A stretch of 64,000 nucleotides of DNA from Sciurus carolinensis (taxonomy: Eukaryota > Chordata > Mammalia > Rodentia > Sciuridae). The notes under the pieces were generated by a model. It ran no database searches, was not told the DNA's origin, and worked only from the letters and a program-made list of their open reading frames with translations. Location of the stretch: positions 26,682,750-26,746,749 of the forward strand of contig NC_062215.1 in the NCBI RefSeq assembly GCF_902686445.1. The letters run 5' to 3'. This document shows, in pieces, positions 32,969-44,965 of the stretch. Within the stretch, counting starts at the first letter, position 1, and each line of letters opens with the position of its first letter. The position numbers were made by a program, and so were the translations under genes.

Positions 32969-33119
32969 CTTCAGACTGGTATGAGAACGTGGTTGACTTA
33001 ATTCTTGAAATTTCCATTGCTCTGATCCTGGGGTCTCCCCTCCTTTCTGAGTGTCAGGTGTAAGCAATCCATCTCCAGCAGGTAATGGAAAAATCCCTAA
33101 TGATATAGGGCGTTCTTTT
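32969..33119 (-). CDS. SPAG9: SPAG9 (JIP4) coding exon shared by long and short isoforms
   Basis: This 151-nt exon encodes KERPISLGIFPLPAGDG and runs to SQPRSHTSLK. The acceptor (CCTTTCCAAATAG) and donor (GTAAAC) are good. Its first base completes an Arg codon left as AG by either of two upstream exons, 40403-40497 (long isoform, SRIR) or 39547-39707 (short isoform, RILR). The same phase at both upstream donors explains how alternative first exons can feed one body. The segment lies after the N-terminal coiled coil and is rich in Pro, Gly and Ser. Confidence 0.96.
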
Positions 33120-33675
33120 CTATTTGGAAAGGGGAGGAAAAAAATTAGAAACCATTTACTTTTATTAATCATGACTATAAGTCATAAACCTGGGTTGTCA
33201 CTGCTTTGGGACTGACCCTCTTAAAGGATACTGTCTGCCCTTTTGAACAGAAAGACCCACCAAGGAAAAAGGACAGTTTCAGAAGTTTAAATTAACTCTC
33301 AAAAATTAACTAAGAAGAATGTCAAGAAATTGTTTAGATTTAAATCTTACATGTTACTGATAAGATTCTTGCCCAGAAAGCAGCTGGTGGCCTGATCTGC
33401 TGTGATGTGCCATCAAGAAGAGCTACTGAGTTTTTAATCATGCTTTGAGTAGCCATAGGAGGATGCACAGCCTCCTCCTTTGAAAGTGAGCCCAACTCCT
33501 GCACCTAGACTTCCCAGATCCTCACACTAATCTCTGCATGTTTACAGAAACCTCTTCAAGGTATGCCTTTTCTGTCTAGAGGAAAATCATTATATTATTT
33601 GAATCTTAGCTAGTGAGAACTCAAATGATTTTTAACCCCCTGAAGTACAAAAGTTTGTCCTTCATTACTTATTTT

Positions 33676-33926
33676 TAAACTCAGGGTCACTCTACCACTG
33701 AGCTACATCCCCAATCCCTTTTCTTGCGGGAGCGGGTACAAGGGATTGAACTCAGGGGCACTGGACCTCTGAGCCACATCCCAGTCCTATTTTGTATTTC
33801 ATCTAGAGACAGGGTCTCAGTGAGTTGCTTAGCACCTTGCTTTTTTGAGGCTGGTTTTGAACTCATGATCCTCCTGCCTCAGTCCCCCAAGTAGTAGGAT
33901 TACAGACATGAGCCACCAAACCTGGT
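33676..33926 (-). mobile_element. ID fragment plus composite SINE
   Basis: A short ID head (CACTGAGCTACATCCCC) then a complete composite element from 33720 to CCAAACCTGG. Confidence 0.88.
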
Positions 33927-34316
33927 GGAAAGTCCTATTCTTTCACAGATCACTACACAAATTTGTTACAGGCATAGTACATAAGAAAAAGAAGGAAAAA
34001 ACAAAACAAAACTATTGTCAATTTTTTTTCCAAACAAGGAGCCCAAAAAATTCTGTAAAAGAAACCTTGACTTTCCAATGCTCTATGGAAAAGTTCAGTG
34101 AACAGGAGTTGTACTTGTAATAGAATTTCAACAAGAAATACATCGTGTGTTAATATACAAAGGGTTCCAAATGAAAGTAGTTTTAGAAGGTGGAAACAAG
34201 CCTACCAACAGGTCATCCTGAGTTGTTAATTTAAAAATGTGAAAATGGGAAAAGAATGAGACAGTAAAGGTTTGGTGCCTCCCAGAACCCCTACCTCTAC
34301 TAGTAAGAAAATAAGA

Positions 34317-34545
34317 GCTGGGCATGGTAGCACACACCTGTACCTGTAATACCAGCAACTCAGAAGGCTAAGGAAGGAGGATTGCAAGTTCAAAGCCAGA
34401 ATCAGCAATTTAGCAAGGCCCTAAGCAACTTAGCAAGACTGTCTCAAAATAAAAAATAAAAAAGGTCTGAGGATGTGGTTCTGTGGTTAAGCACTCCTGA
34501 GTTCAATCCCCAGTACCAAAATAAATAAAAAAAGAAAGAAAGAAA
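34317..34545 (+). mobile_element. Composite B1-like/ID SINE
   Basis: GCTGGGCATGGTAGCACACA to GAGTTCAATCCCCAGTACC, tail AAATAAATAAAAAAAG. Confidence 0.92.
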
Positions 34546-34675
34546 AATAAATAAGTTAGAACATTCCACTTGACTAAATAAGTCTTTTATTTTATAAGTT
34601 CATTTTTATACCACGAAATTTAAGTTAGTTTTGAAACCTGCCCTTACTTAATATAAAGGGTATGTCAGAATGCTG

Positions 34676-34882
34676 CCTTTTTTTTTTTTTTTTCCTTTCA
34701 TTCTTCTTTTTTGCAGTACTGGGGATTGAACCCAGAGGCATTTTACCACTACATCCCCAGTCCTTTTTATTTTGTTTATTTTGAGACAGGGTCTCTCTAA
34801 GTTGCCTAGGCTGACCTCCAACTTGAGATCCTCTTGCCTCAGTCTTCCTAGTCACTGGGATAACAGCCTCCACACCCAGCTT
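34676..34882 (-). mobile_element. Composite B1-like/ID SINE
   Basis: Poly(T), GCAGTACTGGGGATTGAACC, B1 part to CACACCCAGCT. Confidence 0.92.
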
Positions 34883-36361
34883 CAGAATGCCTTCTTAAAG
34901 ATTAAGAGAAGCAAAGGGGTCGAGAGATTGCATTTTATCAATGTTGTATGCACAAGGAAATAACAATAAATTAAAAGATAGAACTTTCCCCTATCAGAGT
35001 TCATTATTACTTCTTTACACTTGTAATACTTTTTTCCTATTTTATCTGGGAAAATAATTCAAATACAGGTAAATAGCACAATAAGAGATTAGATTTTAAT
35101 ACCAAATCTAAGTTTGTAACTAAAAGCTGCCAGACCAACCAAATAACAAAGATTAAAGTCAGTTACTCTGGTTACATCAGTTATTCTCAGAAGTTGGTCA
35201 GCAACAAAGTTTTCAAAAGTCAACAACAAAAAGAGGCATTATTTATTATTCCTAAGTGGTAATATAGCACATACCATACATGCACACATTTTCATGTAAC
35301 ACAGAGAACTTGTTCTTTTTGGAGAATGACCCTTATTTAAACTACATCTTTTCTGCTTCTTTGATCTGAAAATGCACTTTCTTTCATTACATGATGGTGA
35401 CCAGTGTGGGTAGCCAGATTTTCTTTTTTCTTTATGTTCATACCTGACAAAATGAAAAGTTGTCAACTTGATGCTTATTCCCAATTCTGGGGAACATATT
35501 TTGAGAAGAGAAAATAAAAGTATCAAAGAAATACTAGTTGGACCTTTATTTATTCTCTAACATAACTTAATGCCTACATAAAAAGTGGGAACTGAGTCCA
35601 GTTGAGTCTAAAGGAAAGCTCTCTAGCCCAGATGCAAAGACAATACAAGTGGTCATAAAGACCTCATGCAAATTCATCACATTGCTAACAAAAACCAAAA
35701 CAAATCATTCATCAGAATTATCTTCCTAAATGAAAGTCAACAATTCATTTTCAAATACATCAAATACTGAAAAAGTATATAACTACTGGGGAAAGGAATC
35801 TTTTATGAATTCAATTTGTACTTTCTTATTAAAACTACAATCCAAAATGCAGGTAAATTCCTACCTCTTTAGTTTTGCTTTTATCAGTCATTCAGAAACT
35901 GCTCTATAGAGAGAGGACTTTTCAGAGACTGAGAGCAATCTGTCAAGAGGGTCAAGGATGCTCTGGGTTACAATGCTCCAACTCTGGAAAAATAATATTA
36001 ATACATATTCCTATCCTTACTTCACTGAGAAACTACACAAGAGTTGAGGGGAGGGAACTATGTAACCATGAACCATGTAAACATGCAAGTTCATTAGAAT
36101 CCTACTTTTGAAAAGAAATCCTAAAAGGTAACTATTAGTCCTGTATTATGTTGGTATATGTGTGTTTGCTAGTCTATGTATTAAATGCTTCAGTAAAATT
36201 CACAGAAGAAACTCAACCAAAGAATGGGATACATGTGGAAAAATACCAAGTGGCAGATTTACACCTCCACATTGAAACATCTGTTGTCACTGTCTAATAA
36301 TACTACTGTCTAAGAGAAACAAAGGCACCATTAACTATCTAAATCCTTACTATATTCTTTT

Positions 36362-37168
36362 TAAAATTTTTTTATTTGTCCTAATTAGTTATACATGACA
36401 GTAGAATGCATTTATGCACTTCGATAAAGCATACATAAATGGAGTGTAATGTCTCATTTTTCTGATTGTACATATCGTAGGATCACATTAGTCATGCAGT
36501 CACATATGTACATGAGGTAATAATGTCTGTTTCACTCTACCATCCTTCCTAGCCACATACCCCTTCTTCTCCCTTTACTCCCCTCTACCTAATCTAAAGT
36601 AACTCTTTTCTTCCCTACTGCCTGTCCCCCCCTTGTTGTGAATTAGCATTCACATTTCAGACAAAACATTCCATCTTTGGTTTTTTGGGATTGGCTTATT
36701 TTGCTTAGCATGATATTTTCCAGTTCCATCCATTTGCCTGCAAATGCCATAATTTCATTCTTCTTTAAGGCCAAGTAATATTCCATTGTGTATATGTGCC
36801 ACATTTTCTTCATCCATTCATCTATTGAAGGCATCTAGGTTGGTTCCATAGTTTTGCTATTATGAATTGAGCTGCTCTAAACATTGATGTGGCTGCATCA
36901 CTGTAATATGCAGATTTTAAGTCCTTTGGGTATAAACTGAGGAGTGGGACAGCTGGGTTAAATGGTGGTTCCATTCCAAGTTTTCTGAGGAATCCATAAT
37001 ACTTCCCCGAGTAGCTGCACCAATTTGCAGTCCCACCAGAAATGTATGAGTGTACCTTTCCCCCCACATCCTCACCAACATTTATTGTTGCTTGTATTCT
37101 TGATACTGGCCATTCTGACTGGAGTGAGATGAAATCTTAAGAGTGGTTTTGATTTGCATTTCTCTTTT
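36362..37168 (-). mobile_element. 5'-truncated L1 3' end (older subfamily)
   Basis: Reverse-oriented. It encodes ORF2 C-terminal pieces ([20 protein letters not shown] and [20 protein letters not shown]) with frameshifts, and has a 3'UTR unlike that of the 20070 element. Confidence 0.92.
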
Positions 37169-37223
37169 TTAAAACTGCTTTATTTCCATATATTCATTTT
37201 TGAGATGGTTACTTAAATGGTAG

Positions 37224-37545
37224 CTTTTATGGTTTTGTTTTTTGGTACTGGGGATTGAACCCAGGGTGCTTTATCACTGAGCTACATCCCCAGTGTTTTT
37301 TATTTTAAGGCAGGTCTAAGTTGCTGAGGGAATCCTTAAATTGCCCAGGCTGGCCTCAAACTTTTTTTCTTTCTACATTTTTTTATTGGTGCATTATAGT
37401 TGTACATAATGATGGAATTTGTTGTTACATATTCCTTTATCCGCACAATATAACAATATCATTTTGGCCTCTAACTTTTGATCCTTCTACCTCAGTCTCC
37501 CAAATTGCTGGGATTACAGGCATGTGACATGATGCCTGGCTAAAT
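37224..37545 (-). mobile_element. Composite SINE interrupted by L1 tail sequence
   Basis: ID part and B1 start at 37224-37362, B1 end at about 37476-37545; the middle is foreign. Confidence 0.85.
37363..37475 (-). mobile_element. Short L1 3'-end insertion inside a SINE
   Basis: TATTGGTGCATTATAGTTGT and GATGGAATTTGTTGTTACAT are L1-tail sequence seen also at 19205. Confidence 0.55.
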
Positions 37546-37669
37546 GTTAGCTTAGGTTTATAAATAATTTTAAAAAATGTTTTTGAAATAGTTTTTTTGT
37601 TATACTCATTTAATACAACTAATCTAATAAAATCTACTTTGTAGATAAAAGGCAGTAAAAAAAAGTTTA

Positions 37670-37850
37670 CATTTTTTGAACACCTGTCATGTGGCAGGTA
37701 CTTAACTATATGATTTATTTATATTATCTCATTTAATCCTTAATAGAAAATAGGGATTGCTTTCCTAATTTACAGAATAGAAAAAAAATGATGCTCTGGG
37801 TAGTAGTAAACTAGCAGTGTTGGTATTAAAAGTCAGTTCTATGAACTTCA
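37670..37850 (+). mobile_element. MIR SINE fragment
   Basis: GAACACCTGTCATGTGGCAG and ATCTCATTTAATCCTTAATA. Confidence 0.65.
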
Positions 37851-38045
37851 CATCTGGTGTGTTTCTTCCCTTGAAACTTCCTACTTGTGCTACCTACTTT
37901 GTGACAATGTAACCTTAATATTGAAGACTGCCATCTTTAGTCAAATCAATAGCAGTTTTTGTGCCATGCAGCTTTTAAAATTTAATCATGAGGGTTTTCT
38001 TTTAAATAAATAAAACAGCTGGAGTTTTAACAGTTCTATTAAAAA

Positions 38046-38072
38046 ATGGGATATATATATATATATATATGT
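38046..38072. repeat. (AT)n microsatellite
   Basis: About 11 AT units with no SINE next to it. Confidence 0.85.
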
Positions 38073-38124
38073 AATTTGATATTAGTTTACTACGTATCTC
38101 ACAACTATAATTAAAAACAAAATA

Positions 38125-38290
38125 ATAATCTCAGTTTTTAAAACCACCTAATGAGGTAAGTACCTTCAGAGGAGGAAACTCAGGCACACAGAAATTAAGC
38201 AAACTGCCAAAGGTCCAAGACTGGTCACGTGAGGCAGAGCAATTTGTACCCAGGCAGCCCAACTCCAAAGCCTCTCAACCCACTGCATGG
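38125..38290 (+). mobile_element. MIR SINE fragment
   Basis: GAGGAAACTCAGGCACACAG, CTGCCAAAGGTC and CCCAACTCCAAAGCC. Confidence 0.7.
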
Positions 38291-39546
38291 CACGGCTGTC
38301 TCAAATGGAAGCTAAGACTAAGACAGGTCCTTAGCATCAGGTTTATTTTAATACTGCACATTTTCTGTGGTCCTGGTATTAATTTCCTCAAAACCTAAAT
38401 ATACATACACATATATATATAAATCTTTTATGTAATAATATATACACAAGTAATGATTGTTCCTAATTTTTTTAAATCAGAAAAGAAAGTAAATGACCAT
38501 GTATACACATGTAATAAGACTAGTTCATATTTTTTATACATCAGGAAAGAAAACAAGTGACTATGTATCCAGTATTAGGCCAACTAATTTCTGGGCCTTA
38601 AACTAAAATAGAATATAAACTAGTCTATGAATAAAAAGGAACACTGACAAGAGCTAACTAATTCTTTATTTGTCTAAATCCCCCATTAGGACTTAAATAT
38701 GTTTATAGCCATTTAAATAATCAAAAAAACTATACATGATGAACTTTCACTTAAAACCATTCCCAAAGCATAAATTCGAGCAAATTAAATGCTTCTGGAG
38801 TTTGACAAATTAAAAAATAAAAGAAATCAAAACCTTAAACCTCTAAGATGTAGAAGATAGCTCTTACAGGCTGCAAGTAGAGTGAGCAGCAACAAAGCTA
38901 TAGAGATTAATGACTACCCCCACAAGCAGGCATGGATATTTGTCACCCAGGACTACAAAGAGAAGAAAGGGCGACATCTGACAAAACAATAGTGAATAGG
39001 CTTTGTAAAGCTTTCACAACTTTGATGTGTAAATAATAGGAGAAATGCATTCAATGCTCTAAAATTCTTTTACTTTAAAAAATATATATTTTTGAGGAAA
39101 AAGCTGTTATTAAAAATTATAAAAATTATACCTGAAACTTCATCAATAAAAGGATAATTGAAATGAAATAAACTACGGCCTGTGTGTAATCATTTACAAG
39201 AACCAGCATAAAAGATATTTGCCCCTAAAATCAGAAGCTAAATCCAGAGGTTGTATAAACTTGAGCCAGTGCTTTACTCTTGCTCTCCCTTTCCTCTGAA
39301 CATTCTGTTTAAAATAAGACCACACTGACCTTTTACTTATGTATAAGTACAACATGAAAATCCCTTTCAATCTCGGTGATCCTAAATGGTGACCTATAAA
39401 TTAATATAAATAAGAATAGACATCCTAGCTTCAGGCCATTTTCCATTGTTTCAATCTGCAACAGAAATGGTTACAAAGCAGACCAGAGGAGCTAAAAATT
39501 TAAGAAAAATCAGGTAAGCAGGGGCTTCTAAGAGAGACTGGAGTAC

Positions 39547-39707
39547 CTGAGTATCCTTGGCAGGTTCTGCGTCAGAGCTGGCACACCGGTAGAAATAGAA
39601 AAGTGCACAAGCAGCAAAACAGAGAGAGACACTAAGATAGCAGAATTAATGACCACCGCCCCGCCAACGAAGCCAAACACAAACAGCAGCATGCATCCAG
39701 GACTCAT
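39547..39707 (-). CDS. SPAG9: SPAG9 alternative first coding exon (hydrophobic N-terminus, short isoform)
   Basis: From an ATG at 39705-39707 (GCGCC before it, G at -3) the frame encodes MSPGCMLLFVFGFVGGAV, a long hydrophobic segment (roughly residues 6-38, possibly one or two membrane passes or a signal anchor), then VPALTQNLPRIL, ending with AG before donor GTACTC. I recognise this as the alternative N-terminus of the short SPAG9/JIP4 isoform; it replaces the RH1 domain and first coiled coil. The split Arg codon matches the exon at 32969-33119. No splice acceptor is needed upstream, and the 300 bases 5' of it contain promoter-like motifs, listed separately. Confidence 0.92.
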
Positions 39708-39723
39708 GGCGCTGTGCTGGCAT
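39646..39723 (-). other. Upstream ORF overlapping the short SPAG9 start codon
   Basis: An ATG at 39721-39723 in good context (CACC before it, A at -3) opens a 25-codon frame starting MPAQRHESW. It runs past the main ATG, 16 nt downstream in another frame, and stops at TAA 39646-39648. If transcription starts upstream of 39723, this overlapping uORF would be expected to reduce initiation at the main ATG. Confidence 0.55.
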
Positions 39724-40030
39724 GGTGAAACACCCGAACCAGGAGGCCTACACAGGGGCCAAATGGGTATCTTTGTAGTGAGGATCTGTCATTCAGCTGC
39801 TGCCACAAAAACAATGCCATCAGCAGCAGCTTTCCACTCGGTCCTGCAGCGGCTCCCAAGTGATGACGTCATTCCACTCTCCCCACCTAATAACCATAGA
39901 GCTGCTGCTCCTAGCATTTATGCAGCAACCCAGAGCGACAGCCAGCCTATTAACTACCTTCCTCTCCACTCAGAGTCCTGGCTTAGCTCATTGGATACAA
40001 TGCCCAGAGATCTACATAATTTATTCACAC
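39708..40030 (-). promoter_or_regulatory. SPAG9: Putative promoter of the short SPAG9 isoform
   Basis: This is the sequence immediately upstream (minus strand) of the alternative first exon. It is less AT-rich than its surroundings and free of recognisable SINEs. It holds a perfect CRE palindrome at 39864-39871 and a CCAAT box at 39990-39994. No clear TATA box at a sensible distance was found. The transcription start cannot be read from sequence, so the boundaries are inferred. Confidence 0.6.
39864..39871. promoter_or_regulatory. Consensus cAMP response element (TGACGTCA)
   Basis: This perfect 8-bp CRE palindrome lies about 157 bp upstream of the short-isoform ATG, within the distance at which CREB/CREM family factors act. 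Testis CREM-driven alternative promoters commonly carry such a site, and SPAG9 was first described as a sperm-associated antigen. Function is inferred from motif and position only. Confidence 0.65.
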
Positions 40031-40402
40031 TCCTACATCAAACGGATGGCTAGCTAACCCCTTCAAACAAGCCAAAAAGGTCCAATTTTACCAGAGAAAT
40101 TAAAAATTTCAGCATTCTCACAAATCAGAAAATTTTAGACCCTGCATAATCTCCATCAAGAACCAAAACAATCAAAATACCTCAAACGCTGCTTATAATA
40201 GCGTGGCTCATAATTTATCCTTTTAATAGTGAAAGCTGTTTCTATTTGTCCATGCTATTCTCTCCTGTAGCATTCCAACCACAGTGGAGAGCTTTTAGAA
40301 TCAGCCTAACTATTGTTCCAGGATTAGAGAACACAAAAACACAGAAATAATCAGATTATTTATTTTGTTTTTTCTCAAGGCAGAATGTATAACAAAGCTT
40401 AC

Positions 40403-40497
40403 CTAATTCTACTATGAGCTGCAGACTCTAGTGGATCACTCCCTGAGAGCTGATGAAGTTTTGTTCTTTCTAAGTGTTCCATATAATTATGGATCAT
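40403..40497 (-). CDS. SPAG9: SPAG9 (JIP4) coding exon, end of N-terminal coiled coil
   Basis: This 95-nt exon encodes MIHNYMEHLERTKLHQLSGS and then DPLESAAHSRI, ending with AG of a split Arg codon at donor GTAAGC. The acceptor is TTCGAATAG. It follows the exon at 45838-45908 in phase 0 (HTE then MIHNYMEHLERTK), completing the first long coiled coil of JIP4, the region that works with the RH1 domain in motor binding. The initial ATG here is an internal Met, not a start. Confidence 0.95.
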
Positions 40498-41208
40498 CTA
40501 TTCGAAGACAGAAAGAAAAAAAATCACAAAATTTAAGACTAATACCTGGAAATAAGAAGCATAGTATTATAACAAGGAAAACATTTTTTGCATAGTTTTC
40601 TTATTTATCAGGTTACCCAATTCCATGTTAAAAAAAAAAAATTAAGGAATGAAATTTTTTCATGGTAAAGGAATATGCTAATGACTATATATAAGATGCT
40701 AGTGTCCATAAAAATAGCCAATATCTTGCTTAATAGGAAAAGATATTTTTAAATAATAAGTGATGATATTAAGTGAAATAATATTGATGTAATATGAATT
40801 AATATATAGACACTGGGAGGAGATGATAAGATACTGCTAATTAAAAATAGATGGCATTTAAGAAACCTATTCACTAAAATGGGAAACAAAACAAAAACCT
40901 GTGAAACGTGTATGTTGATCTTTTCCATGTTAAAAGTAATTAACAACATAAAAATCATTTTCTACTTAGTGAAGCAATTTAATATAAAAATATTTATTTC
41001 TGGTTTCTGTACACTTAGTTGAAAAAAAAAAAGCTAAAGTATTTCCCCATTTGTTTGCTAATTTACTGGCCTCATTACTTAATATAATTATCTATGATAA
41101 TAGTTACAAATGAAAAATCAGAATACCATAAGTCTTAGGTAAGGACCCAGATGACAGAAAAGCTGAATATGGAAGTGAAAACTTCAAGAATATGAAGTAC
41201 ATAAACTG

Positions 41209-41300
41209 GGGGCTGGTGATGTAGCTCAATGGCAGAATGTTTGTCCAGTAGGGGCCAAGCCCTAGGTTCAATCCCCAAGACTGCAAAACCAACTACAAAA
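41209..41300 (+). mobile_element. ID SINE
   Basis: GGGGCTGGTGATGTAGCTCA to GTTCAATCCCCAAGACTGC; AGTACATAAACTG occurs on both sides. Confidence 0.9.
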
Positions 41301-42009
41301 CAGCAAGTTAAGTACATAAACTGTTAAGAAATTCTAATAATCTATTTGATTCTTGATAATCTATACTCCCACTTTCAGGATACTAAATCTGGAATTAAGA
41401 CATGAAAAATGGCAAGAAACTTCAATCATTTATTTTTATTGTGAAAATTCTATGTTGCAGGTACAAAACTTTCAAAATCTGTTTAAGATGCTAATTATTA
41501 TCAAATAAGAAGATGAACTGATACATGAAATAAAACATGTAATTCTATTAAAGCAAATGTAATAAAAGAATGAATCAGAATGTTCCTCAATTAAGACTAG
41601 TCCAAAAAAAAAAAAAAAAAGACATAGAATCACATGGATATGGTATATGAAAACTTTTTTATCTTAAATTTAAATAATTTTAATTTTAAACTTACAAATT
41701 TTCTCTTTACTTCCATTTTAAGAACAATTTTGCAGAAAAGCAGCTATTGTTTTTATTAGTAAGTCAGAAATAATGAGCTGTTCTTTAATCAGAAAGAATT
41801 TTCAGGAAAAAAAATTCTCCCCAAAATAGCTCATTCTAGATTGATTCTATTGCCTTAAATACTTAAACAAAGATTTAGATTTTAGAAAATGCTGAATTCT
41901 AAGCCACAACTGAACAAGTAATTGCAGATATGATAGTCTGACATTGCAAAATGGTCCAAATAATGAAATTAACAACTAAATAAATTAGAACTTAATAAGA
42001 AAGAATAAC

Positions 42010-42215
42010 AACAAAATGGTAGCTATTGTTTATTAAGCATCAACTACATGTCAACCAGTACATTTACAGCTATTTTTCATTTAATCCTCACAATACCACA
42101 ATTCTATAAACTCCAACTATGGATTAAAACAACTTGCCCAAGTTGATAGTAATTAATTGTTTTCTGTCATTAGCTTTAAGGACAGATCTCAGGTCTGTTT
42201 GACGCAAGTCATCTG
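42010..42215 (+). mobile_element. MIR SINE fragment
   Basis: TTATTAAGCATCAACTACATG and CATTTAATCCTCACAATACC. Confidence 0.65.
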
Positions 42216-42904
42216 AGCAGTTAAGCATTACAGAACTCATGCCGTATCTGCCCTTTTAGTTAATTCTCAAGGCAGGCAATGAGCCCATTGTCCTTTTTCC
42301 CTCACACCCACAAGGAAACCCCACACCCTAAAGCATTTCCTGACATCTAAAATAAAATACTATGCATTATATTCTATAAATGCCCAAAAAGAGTAGAAAA
42401 AAATAAACTGTACATAAAAATTTAAATTTTAAATTTAAAAAGTGAGAAGGAGGGCAAAACCTGTGCTACCAGATAGAAAAGAGACATAAAAAAGTAAAAC
42501 AGGGCCTGCTTTAGATACTCTACTGTTGGGTCCATTAGCCTCATCCCTCCTGATCTCAACTGCATCTCAGTTTTCTCAGATATCCAAATTAAACCATATA
42601 CATTTCTGAGTCAATCCAGGAACTAACAGTTGGAGTTATCAACAAAGTATACTGGAAAGTCCTGGTTTGGGATGTTTCCCAACTCCCTTTCCCCAGGATA
42701 TCTTCACAGCAGAAGTTGATTCAGCATTAGCTACAACCAAAAAGCAAAGCAATGAAGGTTGGTAAACCAGTGGCATGGATCCCTTTAAACATAATAGTCT
42801 TAAATATTTCCATATGCAGTCTAAAAAATCTCTTAAGCATTGTTGAGATGTCTTAAAGAGGCACAGAAAAATGTCTGATGTGTTTAGCCTATTATTGAAA
42901 GTTC

Positions 42905-43025
42905 AGACAACAGAATCAGACCTGTCTTCAAATCCAGTTACTAATTAGCATGAGATTTTTGACAAATCACTTAAGTCTCTTTCTAAAAAAACTTTAATCT
43001 ATAAAATGGAGATGAATGATAGTTT
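42905..43025 (+). mobile_element. MIR SINE fragment
   Basis: CAGACCTGTCTTCAAATCCAG and CTATAAAATGGAGATGAATG. Confidence 0.7.
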
Positions 43026-43043
43026 GGTCAAAAGAAATAAGAT

Positions 43044-43180
43044 GCCAGGCATGATGGTACATCCCTGTAATACAAGCAACTTGGGAGATTGAGGCAGGAG
43101 GAATGCAAGTTGGAAGCCAGCCTGGGCAACTCACAATTAAAAAAAAAATTTTTTTTTTAAAGAGTTGGGGTGTAGCACAG
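43044..43180 (+). mobile_element. Composite SINE, 3' part replaced by microsatellite
   Basis: GCCAGGCATGATGGTACATC to GTTGGGGTGTAGCACAG, where the ID part stops abruptly. Confidence 0.85.
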
Positions 43181-43190
43181 TTTCTTTCTT

Positions 43191-43228
<38 letters not shown>
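43181..43228. repeat. (TC)n microsatellite
   Basis: TTTCTTTCTTTC followed by about sixteen TC units. Confidence 0.92.
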
Positions 43229-43235
<7 letters not shown>

Positions 43236-43964
43236 ATATCCCCTGATTCTAGACTCTTGCAGGACTGCATGGGGTGTACATTTGTGGTCATTAGCTTAGG
43301 ATGACTATACATGTGGCCCAACTGCTTCACAGTAACCCTTATTTTTCCTTTTATGCTCTCCATAAAGCCTGTCTTCTTTTAAGTAAATTTAATAATTTGC
43401 ATGAAAATTTGATTTGATTGAAGAGCAGTTATTCACATTACAAAAAGAGCAATAGTAGGTTTCCGTTAAGCAGCAAACAATGCGTTTGGTAAAAGTACTA
43501 TTTAAACACTTTTGTGCCTGTAAAATGTTACCTTCTTTAGAAGCAACAGTGAAAAGGTCACAGTTAAACCCTCCAGACTCCCTTTCCCTGAAGATTTTCA
43601 GAGTTTACCTTGAAAGGGCACCTAGTTCTTTAAAAAGTTGGAGAGCTATTTATAATTGCTAATTGAAGGACATCTCTAGAATAGATGTATAAACACAGAA
43701 ACTTGTAGGCTAGAGTAAAACAGACCCAAATTTCAAAGCAGCTGTATCTGTGTTGCATGAACAAAGAAAGAAAAGAGTTATCAGGCAGCATGGAAAAGTT
43801 GCCTTGGTTATGGGACAGGTGCAACTCTGATTTGGTAATTAAGATTTTCCTGAAATTGTTTTTAATTCCTGAACTGTCCTTCCCTGAAGGCATGCAATTG
43901 AAAAATTATTGCATCTTTTCATTTGAAGACAATGTCACTTTTTTCTCAGTAATATATCTTTCCT

Positions 43965-44069
43965 TTTTTTTTTTTTTTTTGGGGGGGTGGGGTGTGTGCT
44001 GGGGATCGAACCCAGGGCCTTGTGCTTACAAGGCAAGCACTCTACCGACTGAGCTACCTCCCCAGCCCC
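43965..44069 (-). mobile_element. Young ID SINE
   Basis: Poly(T), G-rich junction, GCTGGGGATCGAACCCAGGG to GAGCTACCTCCCCAGCCCC. Confidence 0.93.
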
Positions 44070-44201
44070 TATCTTCACTTTTATTAAATATGTAGGAAAT
44101 TGCACTTGACAGTTGACCCTTCAAGAATGCATACTTTATCCATACTTCAAATACATCATAATTTAATAATCCTCAATTATTATTTTTAAAAGCATTATTT
44201 G

Positions 44202-44412
44202 CCAGGTGTGGTAGTGTGCGCCTGTAATCCCAGCAATTTAGGAGACTAAGGGAGGAGGATCACAAATTTGAGGTCAGCCTAGGTAACTCAGTGAGACCCT
44301 CAGCAGTTTAATGAGACCCTGGCTCAAAGTAAAAAAAAAGGTGGGGGATGTAGCCCAGTGGCAAAGTAACCCCTGGGTTCAATCTCCAGTTTAAAAAAAA
44401 GGGGGGGGGGGC
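44202..44412 (+). mobile_element. Composite B1-like/ID SINE
   Basis: GCCAGGTGTGGTAGTGTGCG to GGGTTCAATCTCCAG; the tail ends in a poly(G) run. Confidence 0.9.
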
Positions 44413-44965
44413 ATTATCAATTTTCTATGACATTTAAATATGTTCTTCCAAATATAGTTGTGATTATTAACACTGATAAGCACTACAATACTATGCACAG
44501 GACAATGATCAGGCACTGAAATGAATGGCATAAAGAATCAACAACAGGCTTTTAACAACCAATGTTTTTAAAAACAACCTTAATATCTACCAATATCATA
44601 TTATTAAAGTGTGGGTATTTTTTTCTTCCTGTGTAACCTGCTCCCGTCTTCCCAGAGCTTTATGTATGGTTTCCAGTCCTTTGTAGACAATTTTTTCCCT
44701 CAACCAATGGGTATCAATTCTGTGACATTTCACATTTTGGGTGTGGCTATAAAACTAAGAAAATAAAACTTCACCTTTCAGGTCTAACAGGAAGAAATTC
44801 TAACACTTCCAAAAAAGTATCACCTACAGTATTTCAAAGCAAATGAAACTGAGTGCAGTAGGATTTTATGTTCCTTAAAAAAAACAATGTAGGTCTCTAT
44901 TAGAAATAGGATAAGAAATCACACAAACTAATGAAAGAAAATTGGGAGCTAAAGGCTGGAGTCAG

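Larger units (their letters stand above)
33120..40402 (-). other. SPAG9: SPAG9 intron containing the alternative promoter and first exon
   Basis: Besides 39547-40030 it has SINEs, an L1 3' end and MIRs. 33130-33675, 34883-36361 and 38291-39546 have no recognised element. Confidence 0.85.

Noticed and set aside
39649..40053. Plus-strand 134-codon frame
   Set aside because: It is antisense to the SPAG9 alternative first exon and promoter and has no known domain.
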